A DNA stretch of 10,410 bases from Rhodospirillaceae bacterium CCH5-H10 (GTDB lineage Bacteria > Pseudomonadota > Alphaproteobacteria > Reyranellales > Reyranellaceae). Below, piece after piece: positions 1 to 8,329 of this stretch. The stretch lies in assembly GCA_001557035.1 (NCBI GenBank), contig LSKJ01000577.1, forward strand, positions 1 through 10,410, read 5' to 3'. Each line of letters starts with the position of its first letter. Within the stretch, counting starts at the first letter, position 1. Both the position numbers and the translations under genes were made by a program. The notes under the pieces were generated by a model, which saw only the letters and a list, made by a program, of their open reading frames with translations, did no database searches and was not told the DNA's origin.

Positions 1-1
1 G

Positions 2-1285
<1,284 letters not shown>

Positions 1286-1300
1286 GGCGGGAGAGACGGC

Positions 1301-2599
1301 ATGTCGATCAACATCCTGATGCCCGCGCTCTCGCCCACCATGACGGAGGGCAAGCTCGCCAAGTGGCATGTGAAGGTCGGTGACGCGGTCAAGTCCGGCC
1401 AGGTGATCTGCGAGATCGAGACCGACAAGGCCACGATGGAAGTCGAGGCCGTCGACGAGGGCAAGATCGGCCAGATCCTGGTCGAGGAAGGCGCCGAGGG
1501 CGTGAAGGTCAACGCCGTCATCGCCGTTCTGCTGGAAGAAGGCGAGAAGGACGTCGCCAAGCCTGCGGCACCTGCCGCAGCGGCTCCGGCCGCCAAGCCT
1601 GCGACTCAGCCCGCCGCTGAGCCCTCACCGGCCGCTGCGGCACCCGCGCCGGCCGCGAAGCCCGCGACCCAGCCCGTGGCATCATCGGGCGGCGCCCGCA
1701 TATTCGCGTCGCCGCTGGCCAAGCGGATCGCGGCGGAGAAGGGCATCGACCTCGCCGGCCTCAAGGGCTCCGGCCCGAACGGCCGCATCGTCAAGGCCGA
1801 CGTCGAGAACGCCAAGCCCGGTGCTGCTCCGGCCGCGGCGGCTCCCAAGGCTGCCCCGAAGGCTGCTGCGCCGGCGCCGGCCGCCGGTGGCCAGCCGGTG
1901 TTCGTCGCCCCCAGCGACAGCCGCGTGCCGCACACCAGCATCCGCAAGGTGATTGCCCGGCGCATGCTCGAGTCCAAGCAGACCGTCCCGCATTTCTACC
2001 TGACGGTCGATTTCGAGATCGATGCCCTGCTGACGGCGCGCACGGCGATCAATGCCGTCGTCGAGAAGAAGGGCACCAAGGTCTCGGTCAACGACATGGT
2101 GATCAAGGCCTGCGCCAAGGCGCTGCGCGACCATCCGGAGTGCAACGCGTCGTGGACCGAGGAGGAAATGATCCAGTACGGCGCGGTCGACATCTCGGTC
2201 GCCGTGGCCACGGATCGTGGCCTCATCACGCCGATCGTGCGCAACGCCGACATGAAGGGCCTGGCGCAGATCTCGATCGAGATGAAGGACCTCGCCAGCC
2301 GCGCCAAGAGCGGCAAGCTGAAGCTCGAGGAGTTCCAGGGCGGCGGCTTCACCATCTCGAATCTCGGCATGTTCGGCATCCGCGACTTTGGCGCCATCAT
2401 CAACACGCCGCAGGCCATGATCCTGGCCGTCGGTGCGGGCGAGGAGCGGGTGGTCGTCCGCAAGGGAGAGATGGTCGTCCGCAACATCATGAGTTGCACG
2501 CTCGCCGTCGATCACCGCGTGGTCGATGGCGCCATGGGCGCGCAGTTCCTGCAGACGCTCAAGGCGTACATCGAGCAACCCGCCGCGATGCTGGCCTAG
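1301..2599 (+). CDS. pdhC: Dihydrolipoamide acetyltransferase, pyruvate dehydrogenase E2
   Basis: E2 forms the core of the pyruvate dehydrogenase complex and transfers the acetyl group from lipoyl-lysine to CoA in the cytoplasm. The 432 residues show the standard order: one lipoyl domain at about 1-80 (lipoyl lysine K43 in ETDKAT), an Ala/Pro linker at about 85-130 with the octamer AAKPATQP at 97-104 and again at 118-125, the peripheral-subunit-binding domain at about 133-170 ([30 protein letters not shown]), a second Ala/Pro/Lys linker at about 172-198, and the acyltransferase domain at about 205-432. The catalytic motif DHRVVDG has H405 and D409. The ATG is preceded by GGGAGA at 1289-1294 with a 6-base spacer. 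A branched-chain or 2-oxoglutarate E2 is less likely because E1-beta precedes it and the N-terminus is of the PDH type. The gene is complete. Confidence 0.97.
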   Translation: MSINILMPALSPTMTEGKLAKWHVKVGDAVKSGQVICEIETDKATMEVEAVDEGKIGQILVEEGAEGVKVNAVIAVLLEEGEKDVAKPAAPAAAAPAAKPATQPAAEPSPAAAAPAPAAKPATQPVASSGGARIFASPLAKRIAAEKGIDLAGLKGSGPNGRIVKADVENAKPGAAPAAAAPKAAPKAAAPAPAAGGQPVFVAPSDSRVPHTSIRKVIARRMLESKQTVPHFYLTVDFEIDALLTARTAINAVVEKKGTKVSVNDMVIKACAKALRDHPECNASWTEEEMIQYGAVDISVAVATDRGLITPIVRNADMKGLAQISIEMKDLASRAKSGKLKLEEFQGGGFTISNLGMFGIRDFGAIINTPQAMILAVGAGEERVVVRKGEMVVRNIMSCTLAVDHRVVDGAMGAQFLQTLKAYIEQPAAMLA

Positions 2600-2608
2600 G
2601 AGAGAGAC

Positions 2609-4009
2609 ATGGCCGAGACCAGTTTCGACCTGATCGTGGTGGGTGGCGGGCCGGGCGGCTACGTCGCGGCCATTCGCGCTTCCCAGCTCGGCATGAAGAC
2701 CGCCGTGGTCGAGCGCGAGAACATGGGCGGCATCTGCCTCAACTGGGGCTGCATCCCGACCAAGGCGCTGCTGCGCACTTCGGAAGTGTACGGCCTCATC
2801 AAGCATGCCGAGGCCTATGGCCTGTCGGTGAAGGACGTCTCCTACGATCACAAGAAGATCGTCGAGCGGTCGCGCAAGGTGGCGGGTCAGCTCAGCAACG
2901 GCGTCAAGGGCCTGATGAAGAAGAACAAGGTCACGGTCTTCGACGGCACGGCCAGGCTTGCCGGCGCAGGAAAGATCGCGGTCGCGATGAACGACAAGAG
3001 CAACGTGACGCTCTCCTACAAGAACGTGATCCTGGCGACCGGCGCGCGCGCGCGCCAGCTTCCGGGCCTCGAGTCCGACGGCAAGCTGGTCTGGAGCTAT
3101 CGCGAGGCGATGGTGCCGGAGGCCATGCCGAAGTCGTTGCTGGTGATCGGCTCGGGTGCGATCGGCATCGAGTTCGCGAGCTTCTATCGCACCATGGGCG
3201 TCGAGGTGACGGTGTGCGAGGTGATGGACCGCGTCCTGCCGGTGGAGGATGCCGAGGTCTCGGCCTTCGCCAAGAAGGCGTTCGAGAAGCAGGGGATGAA
3301 GATCCTGACGAGCGCCACGGTCTCGAACCTGAAGAAGGGCGCCAACGACGTCACGGCCACCATCACCGTCGGCGGCAAGGCGCAGGAGATCACCGTCGAC
3401 CGCGTCATCAGCGCCGTCGGCATCGTCGGCAATGTCGAGAACCTGGGCCTCGAAGGTACCAAGGTGAAGGTCGAGAAGACCCACATCGTGATCGACCAAT
3501 GGGGCTTCACCGGCGAGCCGAACGTCTATGCGATCGGCGACGTCGCGGGCCCGCCGTGGCTCGCGCACAAGGCGATGCACGAGGGCGTGCTGGTGGTCGA
3601 GAAGATCGCCGGCGCTAAGGGCGTCCACCCGATGAAGACCGAGAACATCCCGGGCTGCACCTATTGCCAGCCGCAGGTGGCGAGCATCGGTCTCACCGAG
3701 GCCGCCGCCAAGGCGAAGGGCCTGGAGCTCAAGGTCGGCAAGTTCCCGTTCATCGGCAACGGCAAGGCGATCGCGCTGGGCGAGCCCGAGGGCTTCATCA
3801 AGACGATCTTCGATGCGAAGACCGGCGAGCTGCTGGGCGCCCACATGATCGGCGCCGAGGTCACGGAGCTGATCCAGGGTTACAGCATCGCCAAGTCGCT
3901 GGAGACCACCGAGGCCGAGCTGCTGGCCACCGTATTCCCGCATCCCACCCTGTCGGAGATGATGCACGAGTCGGTACTGGCAGCGTACGGCCGGACGCTC
4001 CATATCTAG
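2609..4009 (+). CDS. lpdA: Dihydrolipoyl dehydrogenase, E3
   Basis: E3 is an FAD enzyme that reoxidises dihydrolipoyl groups and reduces NAD+; here it most likely serves the adjacent PDH, and possibly other lipoyl complexes. In the 466 residues I see the N-terminal FAD-binding glycine motif (VVGGGPGG, about 10-17), the redox-active disulfide in GGICLNWGCIPTK (C43 and C48), the NAD-binding glycine motif GSGAIG at 181-186, the second FAD motif VYAIGD near 307-311, and the C-terminal dimerisation domain with the catalytic pair H445/E450 in HPTLSE. It has no lipoyl domain of its own, unlike some bacterial E3 proteins. The start ATG is preceded by AGGAGAG, which overlaps the pdhC stop codon; the gap is 9 bases. 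Length and motifs are normal for the family. Confidence 0.97.
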   Translation: MAETSFDLIVVGGGPGGYVAAIRASQLGMKTAVVERENMGGICLNWGCIPTKALLRTSEVYGLIKHAEAYGLSVKDVSYDHKKIVERSRKVAGQLSNGVKGLMKKNKVTVFDGTARLAGAGKIAVAMNDKSNVTLSYKNVILATGARARQLPGLESDGKLVWSYREAMVPEAMPKSLLVIGSGAIGIEFASFYRTMGVEVTVCEVMDRVLPVEDAEVSAFAKKAFEKQGMKILTSATVSNLKKGANDVTATITVGGKAQEITVDRVISAVGIVGNVENLGLEGTKVKVEKTHIVIDQWGFTGEPNVYAIGDVAGPPWLAHKAMHEGVLVVEKIAGAKGVHPMKTENIPGCTYCQPQVASIGLTEAAAKAKGLELKVGKFPFIGNGKAIALGEPEGFIKTIFDAKTGELLGAHMIGAEVTELIQGYSIAKSLETTEAELLATVFPHPTLSEMMHESVLAAYGRTLHI

Positions 4010-4015
4010 CCGATC

Positions 4016-4975
4016 ATGGACGGAACCCTCGACAAGCTCTCCCTGTCCCGGGCCGAGCGCCATCCCGAAAAGGCGCATCGGCCGGACAATCCCATCCAGC
4101 GCAAGCCGGATTGGATCAGGGTCCGTGCGCCCAACTCGCCTGAGTACGCCGAGACCAAGCGGCTGATGCGCGAGCTCAAGCTCACGACCGTCTGCGAGGA
4201 GGCGGCCTGCCCGAACATCGGCGAGTGCTGGAAGCAGAAGCACGCCACCTTCATGATCATGGGCGAGACCTGCACGCGGGCCTGCGCCTTCTGCAACGTC
4301 GCCACCGGCAAGCCCGGCGCACTCAACCCGCACGAACCGGCCAACATCGCCGAAGCCGTCGGCAAGCTTGGCCTCGGCCATGTCGTTGTGACCTCGGTCG
4401 ACCGCGACGATCTCGACGATGGCGGGGCGGGGCACTTTGCCGAGGTGATCACGGCGCTGCACAAGTCGGCGCCGACGACCACGGTCGAGATCCTGACGCC
4501 GGACTTCATGCGCAAGCCGGGCGCCATCGAGACGGTGGTCGCGTCGCGGCCCGACGTGTTCAACCACAATCTCGAGACCGTGCCGCGCCTCTATCCGACC
4601 ATCCGCCCGGGTGCACGCTACTTCACCTCGCTGCGGCTTCTGGCGCGCGTGAAGGAAATCGATCCCGCGATGTTCACCAAGTCTGGCCTGATGGTGGGGC
4701 TGGGCGAGACGCGCGAGGAGATCCTGCAGGTGATGGACGACCTGCGCGCCGCCGACGTCGATTTCCTGACGATCGGCCAATACCTGCAGCCGACGCCCAA
4801 GCACGCGGCGCTCGACCGTTTCTGGACGCCGGCCGAGTTCTCGGAGCTGGCCCAGATGGCGCGCGCCAAGGGCTTCCTGATGGTCTCGTCGTCGCCGCTG
4901 ACGCGCTCGAGCTATCACGCCGGCGACGATTTCGCGCGCCTCAAGGCCGCGCGCGTGGCGCAGCTCAAAGGCTGA
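4016..4975 (+). CDS. lipA: Lipoyl synthase (radical SAM)
   Basis: LipA inserts two sulfur atoms into octanoyl groups bound to lipoyl domains, making the cofactor used by the PDH subunits encoded just upstream. The 319 residues carry both cysteine sets of the family: the auxiliary-cluster motif CX4CX5C at C60, C65, C71 and the radical-SAM motif CX3CX2C at C86, C90, C93. The C-terminal RSSYHA motif is at 297-302; a serine of this motif is known to ligate the auxiliary cluster. The N-terminal [11 protein letters not shown] segment is typical of alphaproteobacterial LipA. ATG 4016 is the first start codon after the in-frame lpdA stop six bases earlier. No Shine-Dalgarno sequence is evident there, so translation may depend on ribosomes finishing lpdA (inference). 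Location inside the PDH operon is functionally coherent. Confidence 0.96.
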   Translation: MDGTLDKLSLSRAERHPEKAHRPDNPIQRKPDWIRVRAPNSPEYAETKRLMRELKLTTVCEEAACPNIGECWKQKHATFMIMGETCTRACAFCNVATGKPGALNPHEPANIAEAVGKLGLGHVVVTSVDRDDLDDGGAGHFAEVITALHKSAPTTTVEILTPDFMRKPGAIETVVASRPDVFNHNLETVPRLYPTIRPGARYFTSLRLLARVKEIDPAMFTKSGLMVGLGETREEILQVMDDLRAADVDFLTIGQYLQPTPKHAALDRFWTPAEFSELAQMARAKGFLMVSSSPLTRSSYHAGDDFARLKAARVAQLKG

Positions 4976-4982
4976 CGGCTTC

Positions 4983-5453
4983 TTGGCTACCCGTCACCAG
5001 GAACGGCGCGTCGTCCCGTACCAGCCGCTGCAGCTCTTCGAGCTTGTGGCCGACGTGCCTCGTTACCCCGAATTCCTGCCCTGGTGCTTCGCCGGGCGCA
5101 TCCGGCGGCGCGAGAGCCCCACGGTCGAGATCGCCGAATTGGCGATCGGCTTCGGCCCGTTCCATGAGAAGTTCGTCTCGCGTGTCGTGCGCGCACCGGA
5201 CGATCCCGAGGGCCCGCGCATCGACACGACCGGCATCGAGGGCCCGTTCCGGCTGCTCAAGAGCCGCTGGATCTTCCGCCCGCATCCCGAGGGCACGCAG
5301 ATCGATTTCGAACTGGAGTTCGATTTCCGCTCGCTGCTGCTGCAGAAGACAGTCCAGCTCCTGTTCGCCGAAGCCGTCCGCCGCATGGTCTCGGCCTTCG
5401 AGGCGCGGGCGGCGCAACTCTACGGCAAGCCGGTCAAATCCCTGTCATCCTGA
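4983..5453 (+). CDS. ratA: COQ10/RatA-family START-domain protein (type II toxin-antitoxin RatA-like, probable ubiquinone-binding)
   Basis: The 156 residues form one small START/SRPBCC-type lipid-binding domain. The family signature is the N-terminal stretch FELVADVPRYPEFLPWC (19-35), followed by IGFGPFHEKFVSRV, the IEGPFRLLKSRWIF segment and a C-terminal helix ending AARAAQLYG-like (FEARAAQLYG, 139-148). Yeast Coq10 homologues bind coenzyme Q and support respiration; E. coli RatA was described as a ribosome-associating toxin. In this setting the Coq10-like role is my preferred inference. The start is TTG 4983, chosen because it puts the family N-terminus a few residues ahead of the conserved VPY; no in-frame ATG or GTG lies between it and the lipA stop region. 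The gap to lipA is 7 bases and no strong ribosome binding site is seen. The last three residues (LSS) and stop fall inside a palindromic repeat, so the native C-terminus may have been replaced. Confidence 0.88.
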   Translation: MATRHQERRVVPYQPLQLFELVADVPRYPEFLPWCFAGRIRRRESPTVEIAELAIGFGPFHEKFVSRVVRAPDDPEGPRIDTTGIEGPFRLLKSRWIFRPHPEGTQIDFELEFDFRSLLLQKTVQLLFAEAVRRMVSAFEARAAQLYGKPVKSLSS

Positions 5454-5530
5454 GCGCAGCGAAGGACCTCACGGAACGACCAGAGCACGACTTGGCGGGC
5501 GTTAGATTCTTCGCTCCGCTCAGGATGACA
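5443..5530. repeat. 88-bp palindromic dispersed-type repeat (REP-like, 'HPERSEG/FAALRMT' class) in a convergent gap
   Basis: Bases 5443-5464 and 5509-5530 are inverted copies of each other: 22-base arms beginning TGTCATCCTGAGCG with a single mismatch (5457 against 5516). Pairing continues imperfectly inward to about 5469/5504, giving a long hairpin with a loop of roughly 34 bases. Translated in one frame the element reads HPERSEG, and on the other strand VILSGAKNL...SFAALRMT. I recognise these peptides as spurious products of a repeat family scattered through many GC-rich bacterial genomes. The element occupies the whole gap between the converging ratA and pncC genes and overlaps the final three codons and stop of ratA. 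It could act as an mRNA 3'-end stabiliser or transcriptional barrier for both strands. There is no clear T-run after either arm, so I do not call it a classic intrinsic terminator. Confidence 0.88.
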
Positions 5531-5540
5531 TGAGTGGCGA

Positions 5541-6032
5541 CTACCGCTCCGCCAGCCTTGCCAGCATCACGAGCGCGGTGATCACCGTGAGGCGGCGGAT
5601 GCCGTCGCGGTCGCCGGGGAAGACGTGACGTTCGGCAATCGTTTCGAAGCCCGTGCGGGCGGCACCGAAATGGACGAGGCCGACCGGCTTCTCGGCGGAG
5701 CCGCCGCCGGGGCCGGCCACGCCGGTCACCGAAACCGAAAGCTGTGCGCCGGAGCGGGCGAGGGCACCCGCTGCCATGGCCCGCGCCACCGGTTCGCTCA
5801 CCGCGCCATGACCCACGATCGCGTCCCACGGCACGCCGATCATCTCGCGCTTGGCTTCGTTGGAATAGGTGACGAAGCCGCGGTCGACGACGTCGGAGGA
5901 GCCTGCGATGGCAGTCAGCGTCGCGGCGATCAGGCCGCCGGTGCACGACTCGGCCGTGACGACCTTGAAGCCGTGTTTGCGGCAGGTGAACAGCACGCGC
6001 TCGGCGGCGTCCCGCATCTCGTGGTCGAACAT
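5541..6032 (-). CDS. pncC: CinA C-terminal-domain protein, nicotinamide-nucleotide amidase
   Basis: The protein is predicted to hydrolyse nicotinamide mononucleotide to nicotinate mononucleotide plus ammonia in pyridine-nucleotide salvage. The 163 residues match the stand-alone CinA-C family along their length: the TAESCTGG motif at 26-33 with S29 as the likely nucleophile, the VTYSNEAK segment at 54-61 with a conserved lysine K61, the GAVSEPVARAMA helix at 76-87, and the VTGVAGPGGG loop at 102-111. The N-terminal MoaB-like domain of full-length CinA is absent, as is normal for PncC-type proteins. The ATG at 6032-6030 has a strong GAGGAG at 6048-6043 with a 10-base spacer, located in the last codons of ispDF. 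The stop of ispDF is 6 bases upstream, so the two are co-transcribed. Its stop lies 10 bases from the palindromic repeat. Confidence 0.93.
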   Translation of the reverse strand: MFDHEMRDAAERVLFTCRKHGFKVVTAESCTGGLIAATLTAIAGSSDVVDRGFVTYSNEAKREMIGVPWDAIVGHGAVSEPVARAMAAGALARSGAQLSVSVTGVAGPGGGSAEKPVGLVHFGAARTGFETIAERHVFPGDRDGIRRLTVITALVMLARLAER

Positions 6033-6038
6033 CGGCAG

Positions 6039-7199
6039 TCAGCTCCTCGGTAGTTCCACGGTGGCCATGGCCTGCGCCGCGACGCCTTCGCGGCGGCCGG
6101 TGAAGCCCAGCCCCTCGGTCGTGGTGGCCTTCACGCTGACGCGGTCGGGCGCGATGTCGGCAATGCGGGCGATGCTCCGCACGATGGCGTCGCGATGCGG
6201 CCCGACTTTCGGGGCTTCGCAGACGATCGTGACGTCGAGATGGACGATGCGGCCGCCGCGTGCCGTCACGAGATCGACGGCGTGGCGCAGGAAGCGGTCG
6301 GAGGAGGCGCCGCGCCATTGCGGGTCGGACGGCGGGAAATGCTTGCCGATGTCGCCGGCGCCGATCGTGCCCAGCACCGCGTCGGTGAGCGCATGCAGGG
6401 CCACGTCGGCATCGGAATGGCCGGCCAGTGCCTGCCCATGCGGGACGGCGACGCCGCCCAGCATGACGGCGGTGCCCGGTCCGAAGCCGTGCACGTCGAA
6501 GCCGAGAGCGGTGCGGGTTTCCATGCGGGTCGAGAGAAGATCCTCGGCGGTGGTGATCTTGCGGTTATCCTCGCTGCCCGCGACCATGACAACCTTGAGT
6601 CCCGCACGCTCCGCCACGGCGGCATCGTCGGTCAGCGCGGTCGCTTCGGCGGCGGCCAGCGGCGCGGCGGCGCGATGGGCGGCAAGCAACGGATCGAAAC
6701 GGAACACCTGCGGCGTCTGTGCCCGCCACAGATCCCGTCGCGGCACCGTCTCCGTGACGGCATTGCCGTCGCCGACTCGCTTCAGCGTATCGGCGAGCGG
6801 GATGCCGAGCACCGCGCCGTCGATTCCTTCGACCGAGGCGGCCGCAAGGCAGGCTTCGATCTCGGCGCCCCGCACGAAGGGGCGGGCGGCATCGTGGATC
6901 GCGACGAGATCGGGCGGATCGCCGGCCAGCGCTTCCAGCCCGTGCAGGACCGACTGCTGGCGGCTTGCGCCCCCCTGGACCGGCGCAGGCAGATCGAGCC
7001 CTTCGGTCGCCGCGGCATAATGGGCGTCATCTCCCGGACCGATCACGACCTGGACCCGGTCGATACCGGCTGTGTGGAAGGCGGCGATGGTCCGGCGCAG
7101 GACGGGTTGGCCGGCAAGAAGCGCATATTGCTTGGGCAGCGGGCCGCCGAAGCGGCTGCCGCGGCCGGCCGCGACGATCAGGGCGGTCACTCTACGCAT
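6039..7199 (-). CDS. ispDF: Bifunctional 2-C-methyl-D-erythritol 4-phosphate cytidylyltransferase / 2-C-methyl-D-erythritol 2,4-cyclodiphosphate synthase
   Basis: This fused enzyme carries out two non-consecutive steps of the MEP isoprenoid pathway, which in turn feeds ubiquinone and other prenyl products. Of 386 residues, about 1-225 are IspD: the nucleotide-binding [10 protein letters not shown] at 10-19 with [14 protein letters not shown] at 77-85, HDAARPFV at 102-109, QTPQVF at 161-166 and NRKITTAED at 212-220. About 228-386 are IspF: GFDVHGF at 233-239 (metal ligands D235 and H237), [12 protein letters not shown] at 260-271 (H261 and metal ligand H269), IGKHFPP near 284-290 and [14 protein letters not shown] at 359-372. 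The IspDF fusion is well known in alphaproteobacteria. I chose ATG 7199 because it leads straight into the conserved [13 protein letters not shown]; an in-frame TTG at 7208 would add three residues. No Shine-Dalgarno sequence is visible, and a possible -10 element lies very close to the start. Confidence 0.95.
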   Translation of the reverse strand: MRRVTALIVAAGRGSRFGGPLPKQYALLAGQPVLRRTIAAFHTAGIDRVQVVIGPGDDAHYAAATEGLDLPAPVQGGASRQQSVLHGLEALAGDPPDLVAIHDAARPFVRGAEIEACLAAASVEGIDGAVLGIPLADTLKRVGDGNAVTETVPRRDLWRAQTPQVFRFDPLLAAHRAAAPLAAAEATALTDDAAVAERAGLKVVMVAGSEDNRKITTAEDLLSTRMETRTALGFDVHGFGPGTAVMLGGVAVPHGQALAGHSDADVALHALTDAVLGTIGAGDIGKHFPPSDPQWRGASSDRFLRHAVDLVTARGGRIVHLDVTIVCEAPKVGPHRDAIVRSIARIADIAPDRVSVKATTTEGLGFTGRREGVAAQAMATVELPRS

Positions 7200-7206
7200 A
7201 ATGCGC

Positions 7207-7215
7207 AATTTAGCA
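7207..7215 (-). promoter_or_regulatory. Possible extended -10 promoter element for ispDF-pncC
   Basis: On the minus strand bases 7215-7207 read TGCTAAATT, an extended -10 pattern (TG, one base, then a hexamer matching 4 of 6 positions of TATAAT). A start of transcription about seven bases further on would fall at or next to the A of the ispDF ATG at 7199, implying a leaderless or nearly leaderless message, which fits the lack of a ribosome binding site. I found no convincing -35 at 16-18 bases. This is a weak pattern match and inference only. Confidence 0.3.
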
Positions 7216-7283
7216 GGGTTCCGGCCGTCTGCACTGCCGACCCTTGCGCCGGCCGTCCGGACCCGCTATTGCTCGCTCAATTA

Positions 7284-7298
7284 TTGTGCACTGCACAA
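7284..7298. promoter_or_regulatory. Perfect 15-bp palindrome upstream of dusB, candidate operator
   Basis: TTGTGCA-C-TGCACAA is a perfect inverted repeat of 7-base arms around one base, 23 bases before the dusB ATG, within a patch (about 7276-7322) that is clearly more AT-rich than its surroundings. The divergent intergenic region is 122 bases (7200-7321), so this is where dusB-ntrBC transcription should be controlled. A loose -10-like TAATAA sits at 7305-7310, which would put the palindrome over the -35 region, as a repressor site would be. The half-sites run GTGC...GCAC, the reverse of the classical NtrC arrangement GCAC...GTGC, so NtrC binding is not directly supported. The identity of any binding protein is unknown. 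Confidence 0.5.
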
Positions 7299-7321
7299 GA
7301 TGCCTAATAACTGAACAAAGA

Positions 7322-8329
7322 ATGCAAAACGCACACCGCCTCAAACCTGTCGACATCGGCCCCGTCCGCATTGAGGACCCGGTCATCCTCGCCCCGCTGT
7401 CGGGCGTCAGCGACCACCCCTTCCGCCAGATGGTGAAGCGGCGCGGGGCGGGCCTCGTCGTGTCCGAGATGATCGCCTCCGTCGCGATGGTTCGCGAGAA
7501 CCGCAAGACGCTGATGATGGCCAAGACCACGCCGGAAGAGTTTCCCATGTCGGTCCAGCTCGCAGGTTGCGAGCCCGCGGTGATGGCCGAGGCGGCGAAG
7601 CTCAACGAGGATCGCGGTGCGGCGATCATCGACATCAACTTCGGCTGTCCGGTGAAGAAGGTCGTCAACGGCCATGCCGGCTCCTCGCTGATGCGCGACG
7701 AGGTGCATGCCGCGAAGATCCTCGAGGCCACGGTGAAGGCGGTGAAGCTGCCGGTGACGCTCAAGATGCGCACCGGCTGGGATTCGACCAACCGCAACGC
7801 ACCGAACCTCGCGCGCATCGCCGAGGAGTGCGGCATCAAGATGCTGACCGTGCACGGCCGCACGCGCTGCGACTTCTATGACGGGCACGCCGACTGGGCG
7901 TTCGTCCGCAACGTCAAGGAAGCGACCAGGCTGCCCGTCATCGTCAACGGCGACATCACCACGCTCGAAGACATCGACCAGGCGCTCGATCAGTCGGGTG
8001 CCGACGGCATCATGATCGGCCGCGGCGCCTACGGTCGTCCGTGGTTCCTGAGCCAGGCGATCCGCTATCTGCGGACCGGCGAGCGTCTGCCCGATCCGTC
8101 GATCGCCGAGCAGTATGCGGCGGTGCGCACGCACTTCGAGGCGATGCTCGAGCATTACGGCCTCGAGACCGGCGTGCGCATGGCGCGCAAACATCTCGGC
8201 TGGTACTCCAAGGGGCTGACCGCGTCGGCCGACTTCCGCGCGGCCGTGAACCGCGAGACTTCTGCCGACAAGGTCCGCAGCATGCTGGCCGAGTTCTTCC
8301 TGCCGGCGCTCAATCGGCAGGCGGCCTGA
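7322..8329 (+). CDS. dusB: tRNA-dihydrouridine synthase B (NifR3 family)
   Basis: Dus enzymes are FMN-dependent and reduce specific uridines in tRNA to dihydrouridine using NADPH. The 335 residues show a TIM-barrel FMN domain at about 10-240: [15 protein letters not shown] at 21-35, [10 protein letters not shown] at 105-114 with the catalytic C109, KMRTGW at 148-153, [16 protein letters not shown] at 177-192, VNGDI at 208-212 and [10 protein letters not shown] at 232-241. A helical C-terminal domain follows, with [12 protein letters not shown] near 288-299. I chose ATG 7322, which places the family N-terminus correctly; in-frame TTG 7244 and GTG 7286 exist upstream but would add unconserved residues that run across the palindrome. 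Only a weak AAAGA-like ribosome binding site is present. It heads the classical nifR3-ntrB-ntrC operon, and its TGA shares one base with the ntrB ATG. Confidence 0.95.
   Translation: MQNAHRLKPVDIGPVRIEDPVILAPLSGVSDHPFRQMVKRRGAGLVVSEMIASVAMVRENRKTLMMAKTTPEEFPMSVQLAGCEPAVMAEAAKLNEDRGAAIIDINFGCPVKKVVNGHAGSSLMRDEVHAAKILEATVKAVKLPVTLKMRTGWDSTNRNAPNLARIAEECGIKMLTVHGRTRCDFYDGHADWAFVRNVKEATRLPVIVNGDITTLEDIDQALDQSGADGIMIGRGAYGRPWFLSQAIRYLRTGERLPDPSIAEQYAAVRTHFEAMLEHYGLETGVRMARKHLGWYSKGLTASADFRAAVNRETSADKVRSMLAEFFLPALNRQAA

Noticed and set aside
3041..3054. Alternating GC palindrome (GGCGCGCGCGCGCC) that could form Z-DNA or a cruciform.
   Set aside because: It encodes GARAR in a conserved part of lpdA and is expected by chance in GC-rich coding sequence.
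1682..4918. A 1078-codon open frame on the minus strand, antisense to pdhC, lpdA and lipA.
   Set aside because: pdhB, pdhC, lpdA and lipA all lie in the same reading frame because their gaps (15, 9 and 6 bases) are multiples of three, and this antisense frame is in register with their codons. It is closed only by sense TTA, CTA or TCA codons, which are rare in GC-rich genes; it indeed ends at a TCA serine codon of pdhC (1682-1684). Its product is rich in Arg, His, Asp and Leu with no recognisable domain.
4983..5453. RatA as part of a toxin-antitoxin pair.
   Set aside because: No RatB-like antitoxin gene is adjacent; the neighbours are lipA and, on the opposite strand, pncC. A Coq10-like housekeeping role fits better.
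4225..5505. A long + frame overlapping lipA and ratA, ending in HPERSEG-like sequence.
   Set aside because: It is out of frame with two well-supported genes, is Arg-rich low-complexity translation, and its tail is just the palindromic repeat.
5443..5530. Rho-independent bidirectional terminator.
   Set aside because: The stem is strong but the loop is long and neither side is followed by a run of T on the relevant strand, so I list it as a repeat with only possible terminator function.
5434..6318. A minus-strand open frame ending in VILSGAKNL...SFAALRMT.
   Set aside because: It shadows pncC and ispDF in another frame; the tail comes from the repeat and is a known kind of spurious protein end.
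7244..7321. N-terminal extension of dusB from TTG 7244 or GTG 7286.
   Set aside because: The added residues do not resemble the Dus family, and the segment carries the palindrome and AT-rich promoter-like sequence. ATG 7322 gives the usual N-terminus.
7200..7321. A sigma-54 promoter or a classical NtrC site for dusB-ntrBC.
   Set aside because: I found no TGGCAC-N5-TTGCA-like element and the palindrome half-sites are in the opposite order to GCAC...GTGC.
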